A stretch of DNA of 64,000 nucleotides from Chryseobacterium geocarposphaerae (lineage in GTDB: Bacteria > Bacteroidota > Bacteroidia > Flavobacteriales > Weeksellaceae). Positions 9,380 through 18,178 of this stretch are shown here, one piece after another. The DNA lies in assembly GCF_002797535.1 (NCBI RefSeq), contig NZ_PGFD01000001.1, forward strand, positions 2,170,001 through 2,234,000. Reading direction: 5' to 3'. The stretch's first letter is position 1; every line of letters begins with the position of its first letter. The translations under genes were made by a program, and so were the position numbers. The notes under the pieces are model-generated. The model was not told where the DNA came from. It ran no database searches and worked only from the letters and a program-made list of their open reading frames with translations.

Positions 9380-9796
9380 ATGTCGCAACATACTGTCATT
9401 TTGTTACTCGGAAGTAATCTTGGTGATACAAAAAAAAATATTGAACGGGCTATTGACAAACTCAATAAGGAGGTAGGAAATGTCATAAATTTAAGCGAAT
9501 TTTTAATTACTGAACCCGTAGAATTTGTTAGTTCTAATATTTTTTGTAATATTGCATTAGTAATATGCACACATTTTTCACCTATTCAGTTACTTAAACA
9601 TATCAAAAGGATTGAAATTGAGATGGGAAGAGCACATGATTCTAGCACTCTAGGAGTATATACGGATAGAGTAATAGATATTGATATCGTAAAGTTTGAC
9701 AATCTGAAATTTGTGTCAGAAAAGCTAGAAATCCCTCATCAGAAACATCTTTTTGAAAGGGAATTCTCCAAGATAATCTTAAAAGACTTTATCTAA
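9380..9796 (+). CDS. folK: 2-amino-4-hydroxy-6-hydroxymethyldihydropteridine diphosphokinase
   Basis: 138 residues. It pyrophosphorylates 6-hydroxymethyl-7,8-dihydropterin in folate synthesis. The N-terminal LLLGSNLGDTKKNIERAID and the C-terminal DRVIDIDIV (family PRxIDIDIL) identify it. The region normally reading GRxRxxxWGPR is diverged here (GRAHDSSTLGVYTDR), and the protein is shorter than E. coli FolK (159). The core metal-binding Asp pair (DID) is kept, so it is probably active. folB, from the same pathway, is far away at 45.8 kb. Confidence 0.88.
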   Translation: MSQHTVILLLGSNLGDTKKNIERAIDKLNKEVGNVINLSEFLITEPVEFVSSNIFCNIALVICTHFSPIQLLKHIKRIEIEMGRAHDSSTLGVYTDRVIDIDIVKFDNLKFVSEKLEIPHQKHLFEREFSKIILKDFI

Positions 9797-9813
9797 AACA
9801 TAAAACATATTGT

Positions 9814-10920
9814 ATGAAATTAGGTTTATTATTATTGGCTGCATTGCCTATTGCAACATATGCACAGGACAGTATTGCTGTTAGTTCCTACGATGAATAC
9901 CCTAATACGTTCTCCTCTGGTTCTGCCAATGTACAGCCTTTCAACAACAAAGCAAGAAAATTCAACGACTGGTCTATCTCAGTCGGTGGAGGTGCTGCTT
10001 TCATGGTTCACGCTGATTTGAGATCTTTTTATGATAAAAAGGTCAACTGGGGATATAATTCTTACGTGAGTATCGACAAACAGATTACTCATGTTGTAGG
10101 AGTTAGCCTTATTTATCAGCGAGGTGAAACAACACAGAAAGCTCAGCTTGACGGAGCTGCTGGAATTGCCGCAGGAATTGCGGAAGCTAATACAAAATTT
10201 AATCAGATTGCCTTAATGGGAGACGTTAACTTTTCAAATCTTTTGAGAAGAGTAGACAACCTTTCTCCTTACAGATGGGCTTTTCATGGTTATGCCGGTA
10301 TTGGATTGATGAGCTATAATACCTCTTTACATGATAATAATGAATTCAGATGGAATACCACTCCACCTAGAATTCCTTTATTCATTAAGCAAAAAATGGA
10401 TATTAATTCAATTTATTACCAGTTTGGTGTTGGATTGAAATATAATGTTTCCAAACTTATTGATATAGAGGCAAGAACAATGTATATTATCAGTGGGGAT
10501 GATGAATTTGATGGAGGAGGAAACGCAGGACCTGCCGATTACGATCCAACATCCAAAGTTTCCAAGTATAACATGATCAGCAAAAGAAGATCTGATAATG
10601 CCTGGACAGTTAACTTAGGAGTATCCTTCAAACTGGGAAAACATTTGACACATTTGGCTTGGCACGATCCATTACAAGAAACATACTCTAGAATCCATAC
10701 TTTAGAAAATACCAATGTAGATTTTGTTGTATGTGAAAAAGGAGACCAAGACAATGACGGCGTTTGCGACGACTGGGACAGACAGCTTGACACTCCTGCA
10801 GGAGCAAGAGTTGACGGAGCTGGTGTTGCACTTGACATGGACCTTGACGGTGTGATTGATCTTTATGATAAATGCGTAACTGTACCTGGACCGGTTGAAA
10901 ATGCTGGTTGTCCTAAATAA
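9814..10920 (+). CDS. OmpA-like outer membrane protein without OmpA C-terminal domain
   Basis: 368 residues. A signal peptide ends around Ala17 (MKLGLLLLAALPIATYA). An N-terminal outer-membrane beta-barrel of the OmpA/OmpW-like type follows, then Asp-rich thrombospondin type-3 calcium-binding repeats (DQDNDGVCDDWDRQLD and DMDLDGVIDLYDKC). It stops three residues after the repeat motif ENAGCP, where its downstream paralogue continues into a peptidoglycan-binding domain. The stretch is otherwise closely similar to the next gene, 37 bases away, so this is a tandem duplicate. Without the domain it cannot anchor to the cell wall in the usual way. Confidence 0.88.
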   Translation: MKLGLLLLAALPIATYAQDSIAVSSYDEYPNTFSSGSANVQPFNNKARKFNDWSISVGGGAAFMVHADLRSFYDKKVNWGYNSYVSIDKQITHVVGVSLIYQRGETTQKAQLDGAAGIAAGIAEANTKFNQIALMGDVNFSNLLRRVDNLSPYRWAFHGYAGIGLMSYNTSLHDNNEFRWNTTPPRIPLFIKQKMDINSIYYQFGVGLKYNVSKLIDIEARTMYIISGDDEFDGGGNAGPADYDPTSKVSKYNMISKRRSDNAWTVNLGVSFKLGKHLTHLAWHDPLQETYSRIHTLENTNVDFVVCEKGDQDNDGVCDDWDRQLDTPAGARVDGAGVALDMDLDGVIDLYDKCVTVPGPVENAGCPK

Positions 10921-10957
10921 ATAAATCATTTAATTAACTAAATAATAAAAATACACT

Positions 10958-12415
10958 ATGAAAATAAGTTTAGCAATTGTAGCATTAGCACTGGCTGTTC
11001 CTGCCATAAGCTTTGCACAAGATTCAACAGCAGTTTCGGCTGAAGAAAAATATCCTAATACTTTTTCATCAGGCTCAGCAAATGTTTCTCCCTTCACTAA
11101 TCAATCTAAAAGATTTAATGATTGGGCCATTTCAGCAGGGGTCGGTGTACCATTAGTTCAATCGGCAGATTTAACATCAATAAAAAATGGTAACGGTAAA
11201 AATCTTTTTGGATATTCTGCATATATTAGTATTGATAAGGCGATTACCCATGCTTTCGGTATTAACTTACAATATGACAGAGGAGAAACCAGACAAGGAT
11301 GGTTCAGTACTAAAAAAGATGCACCAGCAAATGCATCTGTTTACCAGCAAGTAGGAGCAAGAACTCAATATGATGCAATCTCTTTATTGGGAGATGTTAA
11401 TATTTCAAACATACTAAGAAGAGTTGACAATAAGTCTCCATACAGATGGGCTTTGCATGCTTATGGAGGTCTTGGAACATTAGCTTATAGAGCTTATCAG
11501 AAAGATGAAAACGGACAAAGATTGATGACAGAAGTTAAACCTTTCAAATTGGGTTCAATGTTTGCTCAAGCTGGTGCCGGTGTTAAATTCAAAGTTAACA
11601 GAAGAATCGATATTGAAGGTAGACTAATGTACGTTATGACCGGTGATGATGAGTTTGATGGAGGAGGTGACAAATACAGCGCTATCAACCAGCGTGAAGA
11701 GCAAGTTTCAGACAACTTCTTTAATGCTACTTTAGGGGTAAGCTTAAAATTAGGGAAACATGAATCTCACTTAATGTGGCATGACCCTCTTCAGGAAGTA
11801 TATTATAAGCTAGATGTTTTAGCTAATAAAAATCAAGATATTGAGGTTTGTAAAAAAGGTGATTTAGATAACGACGGTGTTTGTGATGATTGGGACAGAC
11901 AGCTTGATACTCCTGCAGGAGCAAGAGTTGACGGAGCCGGAGTTGCCCTTGATACAGACTTAGACGGAGTAATTGACCTTTACGATAAATGTGTAACTGT
12001 TCCTGGACCTGTTGAAAATGGTGGCTGCCCAGTTGCGCCTGCAACAACCGGACCTGTAACGGATGATACAAGAACATTAGAAGGAATTGAATTTGATCTG
12101 AACTCAGACAGAATCTTACCATCTAACACTCCTATCCTTAACAACGCTGTAAATTATATCAACTCATCAAGTGGTACTTATACAGTAGTAGGAGCTACGG
12201 ATACGAGAGGTACCGATGCTTACAACCAGAAATTATCCGAAAGAAGAGCAAATAATGTAAAAAATTATTTAATTAAAAACGGAGTTGAGTCTGGAAAATT
12301 AAATGCAATTGGTAAAGGTAAAAAAGACCTGAAATATCCTGAATGTGACCCAGCTACAAAATGTCCAGAATGGAAAAACAGAGCTAACAGAAGGGTATAT
12401 TTCGAAGCTAAATAG
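10958..12415 (+). CDS. OmpA family outer membrane protein
   Basis: 485 residues: signal peptide (to about Ala20), N-terminal beta-barrel, thrombospondin type-3 repeats (DLDNDGVCDDWDRQLD, TDLDGVIDLYDKC), a short linker (PATTGPVTDDTR), and a C-terminal OmpA/MotB peptidoglycan-binding domain from about residue 370. In that domain ATDTRGTDAYNQKLSERRAN holds the Asp and Arg that bind diaminopimelate. It is probably an abundant protein linking the outer membrane to the wall. A strong terminator closes the two-gene unit. Confidence 0.94.
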   Translation: MKISLAIVALALAVPAISFAQDSTAVSAEEKYPNTFSSGSANVSPFTNQSKRFNDWAISAGVGVPLVQSADLTSIKNGNGKNLFGYSAYISIDKAITHAFGINLQYDRGETRQGWFSTKKDAPANASVYQQVGARTQYDAISLLGDVNISNILRRVDNKSPYRWALHAYGGLGTLAYRAYQKDENGQRLMTEVKPFKLGSMFAQAGAGVKFKVNRRIDIEGRLMYVMTGDDEFDGGGDKYSAINQREEQVSDNFFNATLGVSLKLGKHESHLMWHDPLQEVYYKLDVLANKNQDIEVCKKGDLDNDGVCDDWDRQLDTPAGARVDGAGVALDTDLDGVIDLYDKCVTVPGPVENGGCPVAPATTGPVTDDTRTLEGIEFDLNSDRILPSNTPILNNAVNYINSSSGTYTVVGATDTRGTDAYNQKLSERRANNVKNYLIKNGVESGKLNAIGKGKKDLKYPECDPATKCPEWKNRANRRVYFEAK

Positions 12416-12433
12416 TAAACTTTCTATTATATT

Positions 12434-12463
12434 AAAAAGTCACGCAATGCGTGACTTTTTTTG
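12434..12463 (+). terminator. rho-independent terminator after ompA pair
   Basis: A perfect stem AAAAAGTCACGC and GCGTGACTTTTT around AAT, followed by T. Confidence 0.94.
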
Positions 12464-12490
12464 TTTCAATACTTTCCTTATTTTTACCTT

Positions 12491-14392
12491 ATGATTTCTC
12501 CACAAGACCTACAAAAATTAAAATTTGATACTCTGAAATATTTTTGGAGCTATGACACTTTCAGGGATTCTCAGGAAGAAATTATAGACTCCATACTTCA
12601 TTCAAAAGATACATTGGCCTTGCTACCTACAGGAGCCGGAAAATCACTGTGTTATCAGTTACCTGCACTTCTTCGTGAAGGTGTATGTCTGGTTATTTCA
12701 CCGTTACTCGCGCTCATGAAGGATCAGGTCAATCAATTGAAAAGCCGCCAGATTGAAGCAGAATACCTATCTTCCGAACTGGATGAATTTGATGCGGAAG
12801 TTATTTATAACAGATGTAAAGACGGTCTCACAAAATTATTATATGTCTCACCCGAAAGATTAACAAATACTCAGTTTTTACAGAATATCGAAGAAATACA
12901 ACTGTCGTTCATCGCAGTTGATGAAGCACACTGTATTTCCGAATGGGGGCAGGATTTCAGACCCAGCTATCAGAATATTAAAGAATTTAGAAAAAACAAT
13001 CCTGAAATTGCCTGCTTAGCTTTAACGGCAACAGCAACTCCAAAAGTGCTGGATGAAATCAAATCTAAGTTGGAATTAAAGAATCCTGCTGTATTTCAAA
13101 AAAGTTTTAAGAGAGAGAATATCAAGATCTTTTCAGAAGAAGTTTCAGATAAATACCAAAGGGTTTTTGATATTCTAAAGTATGCCACAAAATCTGGTAT
13201 TGTGTATGTAAGAACAAGGAAAGATGCGGAACAGCTGACTGAATTCCTTCATAAAAACCAATTGAAAAATGTTGATTTTTTTCATGCAGGGCTTACAACA
13301 AAAGAAAAAAACACCAGACAAAACATTTGGAATAACAGCGACCAGCATGTTCTAATATCCACCAACGCCTTCGGAATGGGAATCGACAAAGATAATGTGC
13401 GTTTCGTCATTCACTTCTCTCCTTCCCCTTCTATTGAAAATTATTATCAGGAAATAGGAAGAACCGGAAGAGATGGTAAAAAAAGCTTTGCATTCTTGCT
13501 TTGGGATAAGCAGGAACTTTCAAATTTTGATCAGATCTTAAAAAACCAGATCCCAAATAAGGCAGAGTTCTTAAAAATCATCACTTACCTTTATTCTGTT
13601 TTTCAGGTGGCAGAATACGAGCTTCCCGAAAAAGTCTTTCAGCTGAATACAGCCGGAATTCAGAATTTCACAAAATTGTCGAAAGCAAAAATCAATAATG
13701 TACTGGGCTTTCTGCATAACCAGGAAATAATTTATTATAATAACAATAAAAGCCTTTCATCTTTGCAGTTATTGATGAAAGCAGATGAAATTGATCAGCT
13801 CCCTCAAAAAGACGCTTATTTTATTGAACTTTTATTGAGAACAGTATCCGGAATTACCACTCACAAAGTAATGTTCAGCGAACAGCAGGTCAGCAATAAA
13901 ATCGACGTAAGTGTACCACTAATCAAAGAAAGATTAAAAGAATTACAGCAAAAAAACTATATAGAATATGTTGACGGAGTTCTAGCAAGCATTAAGTTTT
14001 TAAAACCACGAGACGAAAGACTTATTAACAGTTCCTACTGGAAACTGTTTGAACATATTCAGAAAAACAAGATCCAGAAGTGGGAGGAAATGAAATTTTA
14101 TCTTGAGGATAACCAATACTGCAAAATGAAGCTTATTCTTTCTTATTTTGGAGAAAAGGACACTAAAAACTGCGGTAACTGTTCTGTCTGTGAAAAAAAG
14201 AAACGGTCTGTTTTCGGACAGAATATTTCTCTGGAAATTATTAATATTTTAGCTAAAAAACCGGCAACGATAGAAGAGCTCTCAATACAGCTTACTTATC
14301 ATCCGAAAGATAATATTCTGGAAAACCTTATTTATCTTTTAGATTCCGGAAAAGTAAAAATGTTGAATTTCAGAACGTATGCTTTGGCATAA
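12491..14392 (+). CDS. recQ: ATP-dependent DNA helicase RecQ
   Basis: 633 residues from the ATG at 12491; the frame extends upstream to 12461 only through a non-ATG start lying in the terminator. It is a superfamily 2 3'-5' helicase for recombination and repair. Motifs: GAGKSLCYQLPAL (I), DEAHCISEWGQDFRPSY (II and RecQ loop), LTATATPKV (III), GMGIDKDNVRFVIH (V) and YYQEIGRTGRDG (VI). A zinc-binding RQC segment is present (C then KNCGNCSVC). I see no clear HRDC domain: the tail after the Cys cluster is only about 70 residues, so it is shorter than classical RecQ. Confidence 0.94.
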   Translation: MISPQDLQKLKFDTLKYFWSYDTFRDSQEEIIDSILHSKDTLALLPTGAGKSLCYQLPALLREGVCLVISPLLALMKDQVNQLKSRQIEAEYLSSELDEFDAEVIYNRCKDGLTKLLYVSPERLTNTQFLQNIEEIQLSFIAVDEAHCISEWGQDFRPSYQNIKEFRKNNPEIACLALTATATPKVLDEIKSKLELKNPAVFQKSFKRENIKIFSEEVSDKYQRVFDILKYATKSGIVYVRTRKDAEQLTEFLHKNQLKNVDFFHAGLTTKEKNTRQNIWNNSDQHVLISTNAFGMGIDKDNVRFVIHFSPSPSIENYYQEIGRTGRDGKKSFAFLLWDKQELSNFDQILKNQIPNKAEFLKIITYLYSVFQVAEYELPEKVFQLNTAGIQNFTKLSKAKINNVLGFLHNQEIIYYNNNKSLSSLQLLMKADEIDQLPQKDAYFIELLLRTVSGITTHKVMFSEQQVSNKIDVSVPLIKERLKELQQKNYIEYVDGVLASIKFLKPRDERLINSSYWKLFEHIQKNKIQKWEEMKFYLEDNQYCKMKLILSYFGEKDTKNCGNCSVCEKKKRSVFGQNISLEIINILAKKPATIEELSIQLTYHPKDNILENLIYLLDSGKVKMLNFRTYALA

Positions 14393-14430
14393 GTAAGAAG
14401 TAATGAGTAATATAAATTAACAAAGTTTAT

Positions 14431-14500
14431 CTGTCATTTCGATAAGGGAGAAGTCTATTGCTGTTAAAGTAAATCCTCACCATGTTTCGTTGAGAATGAT
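14431..14500. repeat. degenerate GTCATTTCGA-family intergenic repeat (copy 1)
   Basis: The sequence between recQ and fmt contains CTGTCATTTCGATAAGGGAG and ends GTTTCGTTGAGAATGAT. Read on the other strand it aligns with the repeat at 53588-53655 (shared GAAATGACA end and CTTCTCC core). It is an imperfect inverted repeat of a type scattered through Bacteroidota intergenic DNA. Confidence 0.6.
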
Positions 14501-14550
14501 ATTTAGTTTTGATTTTAATTCAACAGTCTTTATCATAGATAAACAAAGTT

Positions 14551-14558
14551 TATCTTTG
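14551..14558 (+). promoter_or_regulatory. putative -7 box of fmt promoter
   Basis: TATCTTTG matches TAnnTTTG and is followed by CAC and the ATG four bases later, implying an almost leaderless mRNA. A small palindrome GATAAAC-AAA-GTTTATC (14537-14553) overlaps it. No clear -33 TTG is seen. Confidence 0.5.
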
Positions 14559-14562
14559 CACT

Positions 14563-15510
14563 ATGAAATCATTGAAAGTAGTTTTTTTAGGCACTCCTGA
14601 GTTTGCGAAGACTTCATTGGAGGCCATTCATCAATCACATCATGAAGTTGTTGGTGTTGTAACCGTTGCTGATAAAGCGAGCGGGCGCGGACAGAAAATC
14701 AGCCAGTCTCCGGTAAAAGTTTTTGCCGTAGAAAATAACCTTCCCGTTTTTCAGCCTGAAAAATTGAGAAATCCTGAGTTTTTAGAAGAATTAAGAAAGC
14801 TTGATGCTGATGTTTTTGTAGTAGTAGCTTTCAGGATGATGCCAAAAGTTCTTTTTGAAATGCCTAAAATAGGCACCTTTAATTTACATGCTTCCTTACT
14901 TCCCGATTATAGGGGCGCTGCTCCCATTAATTACGCGGTTATTAACGGTGAAGAAAAAACCGGAGCAACCACATTTTTTATCAATGAAAAAATTGACGAA
15001 GGAAATATTTTATTACAGGAAGAACTAGCTATTTTACCTGATGAAAATGCAGGAAGCCTTCATGACAGATTGATGGAAATGGGTTCAAAACTAGTCGTGA
15101 AAACATTGGACGGATTAGCAGAAAACTCCATTATTGAAAAACCTCAACCTAATGTAGAGCATCCGAAAAATGCTTATAAAATCTTTAAAGAAGACACCAA
15201 AATCGACTGGAGTAAAACGTCAAAAGAAGTTCATCAGTTTATTTTAGGAATGTCTCCTTATCCTGCCGCTTTTACAATATTAAAAATCGGAGAAGAGGAA
15301 AAGGGATTAAAAATATTCGGTGGTAAATTTGAACTTTCCAGTCACAATCAGCCTGCAGCAAGCTTAGCTATTTCCAAAAATGATTTTAAGATTTATACAA
15401 AAGACGGGATTTATTTTCCTTTAGAATTACAGTTGGAAGGAAAAAAAAGAATGAATGTAAAAGATTTTCTGAATGGTTTCAGAAATTTCGACGAAATAAA
15501 AATGGCTTGA
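14563..15510 (+). CDS. fmt: methionyl-tRNA formyltransferase
   Basis: 315 residues, the family length. It formylates initiator Met-tRNA with 10-formyltetrahydrofolate. The N-terminal formyltransferase domain begins FLGTPEFAKTSLEAI and holds FNLHASLLPDYRGAAPINYA, which carries the catalytic Asn and His and the SLLPxxRG signature; the conserved Asp is in KIDEGNILLQ. The C-terminal tRNA-binding domain starts at about residue 205. The last codons form part of the downstream terminator stem. Confidence 0.97.
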   Translation: MKSLKVVFLGTPEFAKTSLEAIHQSHHEVVGVVTVADKASGRGQKISQSPVKVFAVENNLPVFQPEKLRNPEFLEELRKLDADVFVVVAFRMMPKVLFEMPKIGTFNLHASLLPDYRGAAPINYAVINGEEKTGATTFFINEKIDEGNILLQEELAILPDENAGSLHDRLMEMGSKLVVKTLDGLAENSIIEKPQPNVEHPKNAYKIFKEDTKIDWSKTSKEVHQFILGMSPYPAAFTILKIGEEEKGLKIFGGKFELSSHNQPAASLAISKNDFKIYTKDGIYFPLELQLEGKKRMNVKDFLNGFRNFDEIKMA

Positions 15511-15532
15511 TTTTATCAAGCCATTTTTTTTG
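15499..15532 (+). terminator. terminator overlapping fmt stop codon
   Basis: AAAATGGCTTGA and TCAAGCCATTTT form a 12-bp stem around TTTTA, followed by T. The fmt stop TGA is inside the left arm. Confidence 0.92.
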
Positions 15533-15626
15533 TGAAATGTCAATAAGTCAATTTGCTTCGCGAGTGAATTTTAAAATCGAATCAATAAATTGACAACGAA
15601 GTTAATTCACAATTGACTTTTGACCA

Positions 15627-16748
15627 TTAAAGCTGAACCATCTCCGTCACCTCAACATCATATCCTCCAACCTGAGGTTTGATATTAGGATTTTGAGTGA
15701 TTACTTTAAACTTATTAATTCCAAGATTCTTTAATATTTGGGTCCCGATTCCGTAATCTCTGTAATTATAGGCCAATGTAGGATGCTGTTCCTGACCGTC
15801 CTGATAATTTAAGAACTGTTGTAATTTTCTCAATGTATTTTCAGAATTCGAAACGTTATTGATGAAAATAATTGCTCCTTTTCCAGCTTCATTCACCATA
15901 TTGGTTACTTTCTGCAATAGAGGTTTTTCACCGTTATTTAGTCTTGTCAAGACATCAAAATAAGAATCAGAAGACTGAACTCTTACCAGAACAGGTTCAT
16001 CAACAGTCCAGGAGCCTTTTGTTAAAGCAAAATGGATCTGATCATTTGAAGTTTCCCTGAAAGCAAAGAAATCAAAATCTCCATAAGCGGTTTTCACTTT
16101 TCTTTCCTCCAATCTTTCGATCAGATTTCCTTTTTTAAGCTGATAATGAATCAGATCTTCAATAGAAACGATTTTCATGTCATGCTTTTGAGCAAAAATG
16201 TGTAAATCCGGTAGACGCGCCATTGAGCCGTCTTCATTCATGATCTCACAGATTACACCACCTTCCTTCAATCCAGCCAAATGAGTAAGATCAATTGCCG
16301 CTTCAGTATGTCCTGCTCTTTTCAGAACACCTCCTTTTCTTGCACGGAGCGGGAAAATGTGTCCGGGTCTCATGAAATCTGTAGGCTTGGACTTTTCATC
16401 CATCAAAGCTAAAATGGTTTTCGCTCTGTCACCTGCAGAAATTCCCGTAGAAGTTCCGTTTCCAAGAAGGTCAACCGATACGGTAAAGGCAGTTTCTTTC
16501 GGATCGCTGCTTCTGCTTACCATCACTTCCAATCCAAGTTCATCACATCTCTTTTCAGGAAGCGGCATACAGATCAGTCCTCTTCCGTGAAGAGCCATGA
16601 AATTTATGATTTCCGGTGTTGTTAATTCAGCAGCACAAAGAAAATCACCTTCATTTTCTCTGTCTTCATCATCTACTACTATGATTATTTTACCATTTTT
16701 AAGGTCTTCAATAGCCTCTGGAATAGTATTTAATTTAATATCAGACAT
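15627..16748 (-). CDS. ribB: 3,4-dihydroxy-2-butanone-4-phosphate synthase with degenerate GTP cyclohydrolase II-like domain
   Basis: 373 residues with the two-domain RibBA layout. Residues 1-205 are DHBP synthase, converting ribulose 5-phosphate for riboflavin synthesis: acidic metal site [10 protein letters not shown] at 26-35, and [12 protein letters not shown] followed by [11 protein letters not shown] at 129-153. The RibA-like half (about 218-373) has lost the zinc cysteines: where active enzymes read VRVHSECLTGD...CDCG, this one reads [16 protein letters not shown] (255-270). Only DYGIGTQIL (331-339) remains. I infer DHBP synthase activity only, so a separate ribA should exist elsewhere. 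No FMN riboswitch is visible upstream. Confidence 0.93.
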   Translation of the reverse strand: MSDIKLNTIPEAIEDLKNGKIIIVVDDEDRENEGDFLCAAELTTPEIINFMALHGRGLICMPLPEKRCDELGLEVMVSRSSDPKETAFTVSVDLLGNGTSTGISAGDRAKTILALMDEKSKPTDFMRPGHIFPLRARKGGVLKRAGHTEAAIDLTHLAGLKEGGVICEIMNEDGSMARLPDLHIFAQKHDMKIVSIEDLIHYQLKKGNLIERLEERKVKTAYGDFDFFAFRETSNDQIHFALTKGSWTVDEPVLVRVQSSDSYFDVLTRLNNGEKPLLQKVTNMVNEAGKGAIIFINNVSNSENTLRKLQQFLNYQDGQEQHPTLAYNYRDYGIGTQILKNLGINKFKVITQNPNIKPQVGGYDVEVTEMVQL

Positions 16749-16806
16749 TTTTACTTTTTAAATTTATGCAAAGATACTCATAAAAAAAGGCATCTTCCAA
16801 TTAATC

Positions 16807-17811
16807 TTAAGCTTTGAATATCGTGTTTTTAGCATTTCTGAAAATATGATAAGACTCCAGTCTTTTCTGATGGTTGTAGATATGGGAATTGATCATTAAT
16901 TCATCCACATTGAATTTTTCCTGGAAGCTTATAAGCTTTTCTTCAATTTCTTTTTGATCCCCAATCAAGGTATATTTTAATTTCTGTAAAACCATTGATT
17001 TTTCCATAGCAGACCAGATTTCATCCATATCGTCAACAGGCGGAGCAAAAGGTTTTCTGTCGTTTCTTACAATATTAATGAAAGCTTGGAACAAAGTTGT
17101 TGATATTTTATGAGCTTCCTCGGAAGTTTCAGCTGCAATCCCATTAACACAGGCAATAATATAAGGTTGATCTAAATATTTTGAAGGTTCAAAATTCTGT
17201 CTGTAGATATTGAAAGCCATTTCCATTTGCTCAGGGGCAAAATGTCCGGCAAAAGCATACGGAAGCCCTAATTCTGCTGCTAAAAATGCGCTGTCTGTGC
17301 TTGAGCCTAAAATATATAACGGAATATCCAATCCTTCTCCCGGAATTGCACGAACTAAGGCATCCCGATTTTCCTTAGAAAAATATTTTTGCAGTTCCAG
17401 AATCTGTCTTGGAAACTGCTGATTAATAATTGCAGGATTTCTTCCCAACGCCTGAGCAGTCAATCCGTCTGTTCCGGGAGCTCTTCCCAGTCCAAGATCG
17501 ATTCTTCCGGGGAAAAGTGATTCCAATGTACCGAATTGTTCTGCAATCACCAATGAGCTGTGATTCGGAAGCATAATTCCACCAGATCCTACTCTTATTT
17601 TTTTAGTTCCGTTCGCAATAAAACCAATGAGAACGGAAGTTGCAGAACTCGCAATACTTTCCATATTATGATGTTCTGCAAGCCAGAATCTTTTATAATC
17701 TAAATTCTCAGTATACTTGGCTAAAGACAAACTGTCCTGAAAAGTATCATGAATACTTTTTTCCTGCTTTACAGGAGCAAGATCAAGAACCGACATTTCA
17801 AAATTTTTCAT
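16807..17811 (-). CDS. LLM class flavin-dependent oxidoreductase
   Basis: 334 residues from the ATG giving MKNFEMSVLDLAPVKQ; a longer frame reaches 17880, but its extra 23 residues do not resemble the family start. It is a bacterial luciferase-like monooxygenase fold (TIM barrel, FMN-dependent). Landmarks are FWLAEHHNMESIASSATSVL, IRVGSGGIMLPNHSSLVIAE, and LFPGRIDLGLGRAPGTD, the usual signature of the MsnO8/YhbW-like subgroup. The substrate is unknown. It lies 58 bases upstream of ribB on the same strand, a context that may be linked through flavin supply. Confidence 0.92.
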   Translation of the reverse strand: MKNFEMSVLDLAPVKQEKSIHDTFQDSLSLAKYTENLDYKRFWLAEHHNMESIASSATSVLIGFIANGTKKIRVGSGGIMLPNHSSLVIAEQFGTLESLFPGRIDLGLGRAPGTDGLTAQALGRNPAIINQQFPRQILELQKYFSKENRDALVRAIPGEGLDIPLYILGSSTDSAFLAAELGLPYAFAGHFAPEQMEMAFNIYRQNFEPSKYLDQPYIIACVNGIAAETSEEAHKISTTLFQAFINIVRNDRKPFAPPVDDMDEIWSAMEKSMVLQKLKYTLIGDQKEIEEKLISFQEKFNVDELMINSHIYNHQKRLESYHIFRNAKNTIFKA

Positions 17812-18178
17812 ATCGAGGTATTTATTTAAAAGAGATGTGGAATCTCCTTCGTCCATTTCATAATTTATTAAAAAAATCAAGCAAATTTAAAACTAATAAA
17901 TTGCATTAGTTACTTTTTGTAATTGATAGGATTGATCGACTAGTTCAGGAAAAAACTATTGGAAGAGTTTATTGTTATGATGATATTATCTTATAGTTTA
18001 AAAATAATTTATTAAAAATTCATAAACAATATTCACTCTATGTGGAATAATTTGTAATTTTAATGTCATATTCATAATGTAAAAATTATGATAAAACCGA
18101 CTAACCGTTAAACAAAATCATTAAAAACCCGTATGCGAATGAAATAATAAAAAATAAAACAAACCCAAAACTAGAATC
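17812..18178. other. AT-rich intergenic region upstream of terpene synthases
   Basis: About 370 bases of very AT-rich DNA between the divergent oxidoreductase and the first terpene synthase. I see no ORF with coding character and no clear repeat; both genes' promoters must lie here. A near-consensus TAATTTG box occurs around 18049-18055, but it is one base short of TAnnTTTG. Confidence 0.5.

Noticed and set aside
16749..16806. FMN riboswitch ahead of ribB
   Set aside because: The gap to the neighbouring gene is only 58 bases and shows none of the conserved FMN-aptamer segments.
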